IMG/VR virus record: IMGVR_UViG_3300021963_000023
Span: 124,001 to 188,000 of that record
Origin: a virus
Direction: 5' to 3' (one strand)
DNA length: 64,000 bases
The notes under the pieces are model-generated. The model did not search any database, had not been told where the DNA came from, and saw only the letters and a program-made list of their open reading frames with translations. The translations under genes and the position numbers were made by a program. Positions 29,774 through 37,715 of the stretch are shown piece by piece (the first letter of the stretch is position 1; each line of letters opens with the position of its first letter).

Positions 29774-30052
29774 ATGGAAGTAATAATAACAAATAAAATT
29801 TTAACATATACAAATAACAATTATACCATTGATATAAATGATTTATTTACATTAAATAATACTATGGTTATGGTTAAAGAACTATTTACTTTAAACGATG
29901 AAATGTATATTAGCTATATTGATGATCAAGGTAATGGTTTGTTAATCGAGAAAGCAAATGATTTTATCGAAAATAATAAAAACTATTTTAATAGTGTAAC
30001 AAAATCGTTAATCACAACAAATAATGAATCAAATTGTGGTTGTGGTTGCTAA
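29774..30052 (+). CDS. Small protein with Cys-rich C-terminus
   Basis: 92 aa, 1 nt after the preceding fibre gene and 12 nt before the next. It has beta/helix segments (ILTYTNNNYTIDINDLFTLN, KELFTLNDEMYISYIDDQG), with the word LFTLN/LFTLND repeated at about 20-residue spacing, and ends in SNCGCGC. Possibly a fibre chaperone or accessory subunit, judged only by its position between two fibre genes. The C-terminal CGCGC could coordinate metal or form disulfides. Confidence 0.55.
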   Translation: MEVIITNKILTYTNNNYTIDINDLFTLNNTMVMVKELFTLNDEMYISYIDDQGNGLLIEKANDFIENNKNYFNSVTKSLITTNNESNCGCGC

Positions 30053-30064
30053 AAATAAATAATA

Positions 30065-33000
30065 ATGGCAAAGAAGTTTTATGTAAAGATTGTTTCTGGT
30101 ACTGATGCTGGTCCTTATAATATTTATTATGATCAGGTTAATTCAGCAAATCTTGCAACCAATTTCGATACGTCATTTATTGCCAGTGGTGTTACACGTA
30201 GTGAATTAATATCAAGCTTAGGTGTACACATTAGCGTTCCAGATGGTGCAGTTAAAATAATTGTTTATAATACGAATAGTAGAGTAATTGCGGAGTGCCA
30301 ATCAAATATTGATGAAACTTTTCTACCAACTCCATTACCAACACCAACGCCTTCGCCTAGTCCTTCACCAAGCCCAAGTCCTAGCCCTTCGCCAACTCCG
30401 AGTGCAACTCCGAATTGTGATTTTGGGGTAGATATTATTGTATTAACTGCAACACCTACACCAACTCCGTCCACAACACCAAATGCTACACCAGGCCCAA
30501 CGGCAGGACCAACTCCAGCACCAACATCAACACCAAGTTCAACACCTTCACCAACAACTAATTGTGCATTTTTAATTAATACAACAGTTAATCATGCGCC
30601 AACAGATATATCGTTAAGTCACAATAGAATAAATGAAAATTCAGCAATTGGAACACTAGTTGGTTATTTATCAACAACATCAGGTGATAGTGGTGATATA
30701 CACGCATATTCTGTGGTAAATTCAGCCCCTTTTAGTATTATTAGTGATGGATTATATAGTTCAATATCGTTCAATTATGAGGTAGCAACTTCATATACAG
30801 TGGCAATCCGCACCACTGATAGTGTTGGTCAAACATATGATAAACAATTTACGGTTTATGTTGATAATGTTAATGAGGCGCCATATGGTATAAACATTTC
30901 TGGATCAATACCTGAGAATAGTTCAATAGGAACAACCGCAGGTACGTTATCTACTTTAGATCCGGATGCTGGCGATACATTTACATATAGTTTTATTAAT
31001 ACCGGTTCATATCCGGATAATAATAGTTTTAATTTATCTTCTGGTGGAGTATTAACATCAACAGCTGTTTTTGATCTTGAAACAAAAAGTTCATATCTAT
31101 TAAATGTAAGAACAACAGATTCTGGAGGTTTAACATATGATGGTCTTGTGTCTGTATCAGTAACTAATGTCAATGAACCACCAACAGGAATTGATTTATC
31201 ATCATCTTCAATATCTGAAAATGTTCCAACGGGAACTACCATTGGTACCCTTTCAACATATGATCCCGATGCTGGTGATACATTTACATATACCCTTATT
31301 GATCCTCTTCAATATCCAGACAATGTAAATTTTACAATTACAGGGGCGGTTTTAAAATCTAAATCTGTATTTAATTATGAGACAAAAGATACATACCTTA
31401 TAGGAGTTAGGTCAACAGATGCTTTAGGTTCATATGCTGATGAATTAATATATATTTACATAACAGATGTTGTTATAACGGCATCTAGGTCTTCAACAAA
31501 TGTCACTTGTAATGGTGGATCAGATGGTACAATAACAATATCTAGTATTGTTGGTGGGACTGGTAGTTACACATATTCAAAAAATGGTAGTACCTATCAA
31601 TCAAGTAATGTATTTACAGGTTTAACAGCTCAAACATATGCATTATATGTTAAAGATTCATATGGTGAAGTTGGTCAATTAACATCTCTAGCAATAACAC
31701 AACCAACAATAGTAAGTTTTACAGCAACTGGAACAGCACCAACGTGTAATGGTGGTTCAGATGGTTCAATAACATTATCTAGTGTTAGTGGAGGTGTTTC
31801 GCCATACACGTATTCTAAAGATGGTTCAACATATCAATCTGGTTTATCATTTACAGGTTTAACAAATGGTACGTATACAACATATGTTAAAGATGCTAGT
31901 GGATGTGTTAGAACAAATACCACTGGTTTAAATAGAACACAAGTAAGCGCAACAATATCACAATCAAATGTGGCATGTTACAATGGAACAACAGGTTCAA
32001 TTACAGTAAGTAGCGGTACTGGTGGATCAGGGTCCGGTTATCAATCAAAAATTGGTTCTGGAGGAACATATGCGAATTTACCAGTAACATATTCTAGTTT
32101 ATCTTCTGGTGCATATACAATATTTGTTAAAGATAGTTCTGATTGTGTTAATAGTTTTAGTATAACAATAACTCAACCAGCGACTCCAGTTAGTGCTAAT
32201 CCAGATACGAATATCGCACCAACTTGTTACAACGATAGTGATGGACAAGTTGCGTTTTATGGTAGTGGAGGAACATCACCATATACATATTCAATAGATG
32301 GTACAAATTATCAATCTAGTTATATATTCAGCAATTTATCAAATGGTAATTATACTGGTTATGTGAAAGATGCTAATGGTTGTATTGCAACAATTGTAAG
32401 AAATATTAATAGAAGTGCACCATCAGCATCATATAGTATTAGTAATGTTTCATGTAATGGTGGATCAAATGGTTCAATAGTTGTAAGTAGCGGTACTGGT
32501 GGATCAGGGGCTGGTTATCAAGCCAAAAAAGGTTCTGGAGGAACATATGCAAGTTTACCAGTAACCTATTCTAGTTTATCTGCGGGAACGTATACAATAT
32601 ATATTAAAGATAATTCAGGTTGTATTCAAACATACAATCAAACAATAACACAACCAAGTGCTGTATCAATATCGGTATCTGGTACAAATCCAACATGTTG
32701 GAACGGTAGTAATGGTTCAGTATCTGCTTCAGGTTCTGGCGGAACGGGTAGTTACACTTATTCAAAAGATGGAACAAACTATCAATCTAGCGGAACTTTT
32801 AGTAGTTTGGGTACTGGATATTATACAATCTATGTTAAAGACAGCAATGGTTGTATAACATATGATTATGTGTTATTATCTAAATCCGAACCAAATGCAA
32901 CAATATCTGTAACCAATCCAGTTTGTAACGCAGGAACGGGAACGATCGTTGTTTCTGGTGGTTCTGGAGGTTCAGGTTCGGGATACCAAGCAAAAAATGG

Positions 33001-34186
33001 TTCTGGTGGTACGTATGCGAACTTACCAGTAACCTATTCATCATTAGGTGGTGGCGCGTATACAATTTTCATTAAAGATGGCGCTGGTTGTGAACAATCA
33101 TATTCAGCAACTGTAACCATACCATCGGCAGTATCTGGTTCTTTTATTGGTGCGTCTTTTCCAACTTGTTCTTATTCATCAAATGGATCATTAACAGTTC
33201 AAGGTGGTGGCGGTACACCAAACGCATCCGGATACAAATATTCTATTAGTAGTAATGGTGGTTCATATTCCGCATATACCATATTTAAATCGTCACATAC
33301 GTTTAGTAGTTTAGTAAGTGGTAGTCACTCAATAATAGTTTTAGATAATGAGAGTTGTTATACAATTATTACATATAACCTAACAGTATCTGCTCCAGAA
33401 CTTGGAACAGTAACAACTACAAACGTTACTTGTAATGGTGGTTCAAATGGTGAAATTTCTGTGGTAAGTTTAATAGGTGGGTCATCACCTAGACAAGTTT
33501 CAATAGATGGAGAGACATTTCATTATCCACCTAAAGCATTTAGTAGTTTATATGCTGGGGAATATACATTATATGTAAGAGACGGGAATGGTTGTGAGAG
33601 TCAATATTACAGAACAATAAGTCAACCAAGCGCGCAAACAGTATCATTAAGTGTTGTAACAGCCCCAACCTGTGCAAGTGGTGTTGATGGAGTTATGGCT
33701 TTATCTTCTTCTGGTGGTGTGTTCCCTAAAACATATCGATTATATGAGGATACATCATTCCCTTATAATACTTGTGGAGGGGACTTGATTGGTACATATG
33801 GAACGGGTACATATGGTACAACATTTAATGTATCTGATTTAACTCCTGGAGGGTATTGTTTAGAAGTAACGGATGCGAATGGTTGTGTAACTAATAGTGG
33901 GGTGGTTGTATTAACACAATCTGCGGTTTATTACGCTTATCAAGTAATTAGATGTTCTAATGGTCAATATTCATCAATGACATCACCACATTTATTACCT
34001 AGTCAATTCTTAGGTGGCCTCAAGGCTGTTAAAATTAATGATGTATGTTGGCAGATCGATTATTATGCGACGACAACCTGTACACAAGAGACCCTTCATT
34101 TAATTGATGGTGAATATTCAGGATATTACGAAACATGTACTAGTTGTACAAGTGGTGGGCCTGGAGGAGGACAACAATACTTATAA
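30065..34186 (+). CDS. Giant modular adhesin: attachment domain, Pro/Thr linker, cadherin-like and SprB-like repeats
   Basis: 1373 aa. Order: N-terminal attachment-like domain (1-90), Pro/Thr/Ser linker (about 90-165) with a ninth copy of the NCDFGVD-VLTATPT unit, three cadherin-like repeats (about 178-468; each with 'N..P..i.....i.EN...GT..G.LS..D.D.GD...Y'), ten SprB-type repeats (about 470-1285; TCNGGSDGTI, GGTGSYTYSKNG, Y.LYVKD..GC, ITQP), and an 85-residue Cys-rich end. SprB repeats are known from flavobacterial gliding adhesins. No signal peptide is seen, consistent with a virion protein. A long side or tail fibre is the likely role. Confidence 0.75.
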   Translation: MAKKFYVKIVSGTDAGPYNIYYDQVNSANLATNFDTSFIASGVTRSELISSLGVHISVPDGAVKIIVYNTNSRVIAECQSNIDETFLPTPLPTPTPSPSPSPSPSPSPSPTPSATPNCDFGVDIIVLTATPTPTPSTTPNATPGPTAGPTPAPTSTPSSTPSPTTNCAFLINTTVNHAPTDISLSHNRINENSAIGTLVGYLSTTSGDSGDIHAYSVVNSAPFSIISDGLYSSISFNYEVATSYTVAIRTTDSVGQTYDKQFTVYVDNVNEAPYGINISGSIPENSSIGTTAGTLSTLDPDAGDTFTYSFINTGSYPDNNSFNLSSGGVLTSTAVFDLETKSSYLLNVRTTDSGGLTYDGLVSVSVTNVNEPPTGIDLSSSSISENVPTGTTIGTLSTYDPDAGDTFTYTLIDPLQYPDNVNFTITGAVLKSKSVFNYETKDTYLIGVRSTDALGSYADELIYIYITDVVITASRSSTNVTCNGGSDGTITISSIVGGTGSYTYSKNGSTYQSSNVFTGLTAQTYALYVKDSYGEVGQLTSLAITQPTIVSFTATGTAPTCNGGSDGSITLSSVSGGVSPYTYSKDGSTYQSGLSFTGLTNGTYTTYVKDASGCVRTNTTGLNRTQVSATISQSNVACYNGTTGSITVSSGTGGSGSGYQSKIGSGGTYANLPVTYSSLSSGAYTIFVKDSSDCVNSFSITITQPATPVSANPDTNIAPTCYNDSDGQVAFYGSGGTSPYTYSIDGTNYQSSYIFSNLSNGNYTGYVKDANGCIATIVRNINRSAPSASYSISNVSCNGGSNGSIVVSSGTGGSGAGYQAKKGSGGTYASLPVTYSSLSAGTYTIYIKDNSGCIQTYNQTITQPSAVSISVSGTNPTCWNGSNGSVSASGSGGTGSYTYSKDGTNYQSSGTFSSLGTGYYTIYVKDSNGCITYDYVLLSKSEPNATISVTNPVCNAGTGTIVVSGGSGGSGSGYQAKNGSGGTYANLPVTYSSLGGGAYTIFIKDGAGCEQSYSATVTIPSAVSGSFIGASFPTCSYSSNGSLTVQGGGGTPNASGYKYSISSNGGSYSAYTIFKSSHTFSSLVSGSHSIIVLDNESCYTIITYNLTVSAPELGTVTTTNVTCNGGSNGEISVVSLIGGSSPRQVSIDGETFHYPPKAFSSLYAGEYTLYVRDGNGCESQYYRTISQPSAQTVSLSVVTAPTCASGVDGVMALSSSGGVFPKTYRLYEDTSFPYNTCGGDLIGTYGTGTYGTTFNVSDLTPGGYCLEVTDANGCVTNSGVVVLTQSAVYYAYQVIRCSNGQYSSMTSPHLLPSQFLGGLKAVKINDVCWQIDYYATTTCTQETLHLIDGEYSGYYETCTSCTSGGPGGGQQYL
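30590..31470 (+). repeat. Three cadherin-like repeats (coding)
   Basis: Each unit of about 95 residues begins with NHAPTDI, NEAPYGI or NEPPTGI and contains ENS..GT..G.LST, and in units 2 and 3 DPDAGDTFTY. These match the calcium-binding cadherin-like adhesion repeat. Confidence 0.75.
31474..33925 (+). repeat. Ten SprB-type repeats, partly in alternating pairs (coding)
   Basis: Conserved Cys codons of the 'TCNGG'-like start lie near 31507, 31744, 31977, 32224, 32454, 32695, 32925, 33169, 33432 and 33671 (period about 230-260 nt). Repeats 3, 5 and 7 share GSGGTYANLPVTYSSL, while 2, 4 and 6 share the YTYSKDGTNYQSS type. An exact 27-nt match at 32006-32032 and 32483-32509 shows a 477-nt two-repeat unit. 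Confidence 0.85.
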
Positions 34187-34205
34187 AAAAAACAAAATAA
34201 ACAGA

Positions 34206-34213
34206 TATTTATA
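34206..34213 (+). promoter_or_regulatory. Late-promoter-like motif
   Basis: TATTTATA, 16 nt before ATG 34230, in the 43-nt gap after the giant adhesin. Confidence 0.35.
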
Positions 34214-34229
34214 ATAAAAAAAGAAGACA

Positions 34230-34805
34230 ATGCAAATTACATTCACATTAAGTCCAAGTTATACAGGATCAACATACGTTGCTGGTCCTTTTAATATTTC
34301 AGGTACAACCAGCGCAGGAACAACCTATTGGTTAGTAACTGGTGTTACAAAATCACAATTAACAACTGGTCACACAATAACCACAGCATATGAAACTCTA
34401 ACAGGTGGAACTATTGCTAGTACTGGAACATGCACAACAACTCAACCATGGTATGTTACAACACCATCACCGACACCGACACCAACAGCAACAGAAAGTG
34501 GTGTAGCATTAACAGCGGTAGGGCTTCAAGGTCCATATCAAACTTGTGCAAACGCATGTTCAGCATATAATTCAAACCCGTCATTTACACAATTCTATAT
34601 GACAACAAATGACTTTAATGGATTGGCGTCACTTAATGGCACATTGTACACACAAAATATTGCTAGTCCAAGTAACTATGTAAATGCTGGATGGTATTAT
34701 CATAATTCTAGTTATATTATAGAGGTTGGGCAAAGTGGTGTTGTTCAGGCTACTATGTATCAATGTCAACCAAATGGACAATGCGGCGGAGGTGTTATAA
34801 ATTAA
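34230..34805 (+). CDS. Short modular tail fibre protein
   Basis: 191 aa: an N-terminal domain (1-75), a short TPSPTPTPTATE linker (about 78-90) and a C-terminal Cys-rich domain (about 95-191) ending in QCGGGVIN. The N-terminus (AGPFNISG ... TGVTKSQLTTG) is similar to that of the 30065 adhesin (AGPYNIYY ... SGVTRSELISS), so both may plug into the same virion socket. The C-terminal part is the likely binding module. Followed by a strong terminator. Confidence 0.65.
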   Translation: MQITFTLSPSYTGSTYVAGPFNISGTTSAGTTYWLVTGVTKSQLTTGHTITTAYETLTGGTIASTGTCTTTQPWYVTTPSPTPTPTATESGVALTAVGLQGPYQTCANACSAYNSNPSFTQFYMTTNDFNGLASLNGTLYTQNIASPSNYVNAGWYYHNSSYIIEVGQSGVVQATMYQCQPNGQCGGGVIN

Positions 34806-34828
34806 TTAGGTTCAATTTTAATATTATT

Positions 34829-34856
34829 AAAACCCCTTTATTTAAAGGGGTTTTTT
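34829..34856 (+). terminator. Rho-independent terminator
   Basis: A perfect stem AAAACCCCTTTA / TAAAGGGGTTTT with a TT loop runs into six T. It splits the fibre cassette into two transcription units. Confidence 0.92.
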
Positions 34857-34876
34857 ATTTAAATTTTTAATTATTG

Positions 34877-34884
34877 TATTTATA
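34877..34884 (+). promoter_or_regulatory. Late-promoter-like motif
   Basis: TATTTATA followed by GTAAT, then ATG at 34890 (5 nt gap), 20 nt after a terminator. This is the clearest isolated example of the motif, since nothing else can start this transcript. Confidence 0.5.
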
Positions 34885-34889
34885 GTAAT

Positions 34890-36503
34890 ATGGGATTAAA
34901 CATAAGATTATACGGGATAAATTCACCGAAGGCTTTTACCTTATCATATAAAACTGGTAAAACTGCTGGTAATGAGTCTGTTATAGCAACAGGGTACACA
35001 TCTTATGGTTCATTATATCCCACTAGTATATCAAGAAATTATACAAATGATCCAATTATTTTTACAAATGCATCTTTTGATACACAATATTGGTTTAAGT
35101 TAACATATACTGGAGATACTGGTGATGTAAATTATTACGTTCAAAATATATTTACAAATGAAGCTGAAGTTTATGATAATTGTATAAATTGTTGTTACTT
35201 CCCTAATGTTGGAACAGCATCTTTTGTACCACCACCAACTGCAACACCAGCCGCCACACCAGGACCAACACCAGGACCAACACCAGGACCAACACCAGGA
35301 CCAACACCAGGTGCTACACCAGCAGCTACACCAGCCGCAACTCCTGCAGCTACCCCTGCAGCAACACCAGCTCCAACGGCAACGGCAACGACACCAGGAG
35401 CAACACCAGGACCAACAGCGGGACCAACTCCTGGGCCAACAGCGGGAGCAACACCACTGCCAACACCAACAGTTACTGCAACAGCATTACCTGGAACTTG
35501 TTATACTATGGTTTTCCCAACATCAGTTACAACTTTTGACGGAAAAACATTATATATAAATTATCAAAAAACAGATGATACATATGCTTCTTGGCCATAT
35601 TCACAATATGAAGATTCTGGATCAAACAGCCCTAGCATAACAATTAAAATATGTTCTAAAACATATCCAACTCTTAAATATGGTCCATCAGGTGATCAAC
35701 TTGTACCGGATGCGAACTTTACTATTACTTCTGGTGCAGGTTGTACAACTAGCACCAATTGCGGAGGTAGCGATCCAGTAACACCACCACCAACAGCAAC
35801 AGCCCCAGTAATTACGAATGCTAGTGGTGATTGTTATAAATGGTCAGTTAGTGATGGAAATAGTAATTCAGGAATGACAGTAACGTATACACCGTTAAAT
35901 ACTAACACACCAATAACAACTAATGTTAACATGGTTGAAAGTGATACACAATATTATTATATATGTTCTAAAACTATAGCGGATTTCAGATCGGGTGGTA
36001 ACCAAACAGTATTCCCATCAATACAAGATGGAACATGTAGTTTAGTTGATGGGGTATTTAGTGGTTGTCAAACACCTGCACCAGGACCAACACCAGGACC
36101 AACACCAGGATCAACACCAGCACCAACGCCAACACAAACGGCAGCACCAGGAACACCATGTATTTCAATAACCGAATATTCGTCACAACAGAATACTGAA
36201 TGTCTACTTAATACTGTACCATATTATTATACCACAATTACAGCATTATTAACCAATGGTAATGGTAATGCAATGAATGCTGTTGGTGATGTGTATGCTT
36301 ATGTTAGTGTTACGGAAAATTTCCTTTATCAGCAGGAAAGAACAGTTAATTATGATATTAAAATATTGAATGGAACAAGTTCAGCACAACTTACCGTTGT
36401 AACAGAAATACCAGTAGATAATGGACAAGGTAATTGTGAAAATGAAAGAAGAACAATAAATTCTTATAGTACACAGGCTGGATACAGTATATGTACACCT
36501 TAA
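34890..36503 (+). CDS. Modular tail fibre protein with PGPT/PAAT linkers
   Basis: 537 aa: N-terminal beta domain (1-110, IRLYGINSPKAFTLSYKTGK) ending in a CINCC cluster, a linker of TPGP and TPAA steps (about 112-200), domain 2 (about 200-295, GTCYTMVFPTSV), a short linker, domain 3 (about 305-390, CYKWSVSDGNSNSG), a second TPGP linker (about 395-420) and a C-terminal domain. Domains 2 and 3 look like tandem copies (CY-x(n)-TYA/YTP ... YICSKT/KICSKTYP ... F.I..G). The linker vocabulary (Gly/Ala) differs from the Ser-rich linkers upstream. Receptor binding is inferred. Confidence 0.65.
   Translation: MGLNIRLYGINSPKAFTLSYKTGKTAGNESVIATGYTSYGSLYPTSISRNYTNDPIIFTNASFDTQYWFKLTYTGDTGDVNYYVQNIFTNEAEVYDNCINCCYFPNVGTASFVPPPTATPAATPGPTPGPTPGPTPGPTPGATPAATPAATPAATPAATPAPTATATTPGATPGPTAGPTPGPTAGATPLPTPTVTATALPGTCYTMVFPTSVTTFDGKTLYINYQKTDDTYASWPYSQYEDSGSNSPSITIKICSKTYPTLKYGPSGDQLVPDANFTITSGAGCTTSTNCGGSDPVTPPPTATAPVITNASGDCYKWSVSDGNSNSGMTVTYTPLNTNTPITTNVNMVESDTQYYYICSKTIADFRSGGNQTVFPSIQDGTCSLVDGVFSGCQTPAPGPTPGPTPGSTPAPTPTQTAAPGTPCISITEYSSQQNTECLLNTVPYYYTTITALLTNGNGNAMNAVGDVYAYVSVTENFLYQQERTVNYDIKILNGTSSAQLTVVTEIPVDNGQGNCENERRTINSYSTQAGYSICTP
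35227..35495 (+). repeat. TPGP/TPAA linker minisatellite
   Basis: Tandem 12-nt units, ACACCAGGACCA and ACACCAGCWGCW types, encode TPGP and TPAA. Two more arrays lie at 36076-36147 and, in the next gene, 36781-36975. Confidence 0.9.
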
Positions 36504-36522
36504 TAATAAAATTAAAAAAAGA

Positions 36523-36530
36523 TATTTATA
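36523..36530 (+). promoter_or_regulatory. Late-promoter-like motif
   Basis: TATTTATA followed by GTAT, then ATG at 36535 (4 nt gap), in the 31-nt gap between two fibre genes. Confidence 0.45.
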
Positions 36531-36534
36531 GTAT

Positions 36535-37698
36535 ATGGCATATACAGCATTAGTAGGTTTAGGATCACAAATTGGTGTGGGAATTACATCGGTAAAATTA
36601 TATCAATGTGGTACTAATTGTACTAGCTGTACGTCAATAACAAACTATACTAATGTTGCTGTTTCATCTTTTAATTCACCGGGCTTATTGGTTACAGGAA
36701 TAACTGATGGTTCAACATGTATTAAAGCAGAACCAGTTGGTGTTTGTAGCGGCTCAACACAGTGTATTATAGTTTCTGGTATACCAGGACCAACACCTAG
36801 TCCAACAGTACCTCCAGCAACACCAGGAACAACACCAGCAGCTACACCAGCAGCTACACCAGCACCTACACCAGCTCCAACGGCAACAGTAACAACACCT
36901 GGTGCAACACCAGCTCCAACGGCAACGGCAACAGTACCAGCCGCAACACCAACACCAACAGCAACGGCGTTACCTGGTTGTGGTTCTACAGTAACCGGCA
37001 CTTACAATCTAAGTGGATTTACAACACAAACAGTTAATTTAAATTTCTCTGGAGCTGTGAATGGTGGACTGATTACTGTACATTATACAGCAAATTCAAG
37101 ACCTGATAGATTCTCAATTAAAAAGAACGGATTAAGTATTGTTGCAAATAGTGGATGGGTTGGTTCAGACTCTAATTATTCAGGGCCATGGGATCTAAAT
37201 GGAATAGAGGATGCAGATGGTGACGGTTACATGACGTTTACTTATGACAATTCAGCAACTTACCAATTATTAGTTGATGTGGGTAATGCAAACCCATCTA
37301 ATATTTTAGATGATTCTTGGTCTGTAACATTTAACTGTGCTCCAGGACCAACACCAACACCAACAACACCACCACTTTATGGTTATTTCAGAAGTACAAA
37401 TAGAACACTTACCAGTGAATTCTGTGTAAACCCTGGATTCATAACAAGTGCACAGTGGTATAGTACGGGAAGTACCTTAAGTACCGCAATTGGATATAAT
37501 ATAGTTTATTCAGACACAAATTACACGGTATTTAATGGAAGTAGTTTATGGTATGCCGTAACTCAAGATGGTTCGTTTAACACATACACCGGTGGACAAT
37601 TTAACGCAGTTCAAATTGATTCAAATGGGTATATTATTTCAACAGCACTTATAAATTGTAGCAGCGGCGGAGGCGGCGGTGGTGGTGGTTTAACATAA
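36535..37698 (+). CDS. Modular tail fibre protein with Gly tail
   Basis: 387 aa: N-terminal Cys-rich beta domain (1-80, KLYQCGTNCTSC), TPAA/TPTA linker (about 83-147), a middle domain (about 150-265, with a FTYDNSATYQLLVDVG beta-sandwich-like stretch resembling calcium-dependent binding domains), a short PTPTPTTPP linker and a C-terminal domain that ends in a run of seven Gly then LT. The architecture repeats that of the previous gene with different heads. The Gly-rich tip recalls the tips of other phage adhesins, but that comparison is only inference. Confidence 0.62.
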   Translation: MAYTALVGLGSQIGVGITSVKLYQCGTNCTSCTSITNYTNVAVSSFNSPGLLVTGITDGSTCIKAEPVGVCSGSTQCIIVSGIPGPTPSPTVPPATPGTTPAATPAATPAPTPAPTATVTTPGATPAPTATATVPAATPTPTATALPGCGSTVTGTYNLSGFTTQTVNLNFSGAVNGGLITVHYTANSRPDRFSIKKNGLSIVANSGWVGSDSNYSGPWDLNGIEDADGDGYMTFTYDNSATYQLLVDVGNANPSNILDDSWSVTFNCAPGPTPTPTTPPLYGYFRSTNRTLTSEFCVNPGFITSAQWYSTGSTLSTAIGYNIVYSDTNYTVFNGSSLWYAVTQDGSFNTYTGGQFNAVQIDSNGYIISTALINCSSGGGGGGGGLT

Positions 37699-37715
37699 AA
37701 TTAATGATATAAAAT

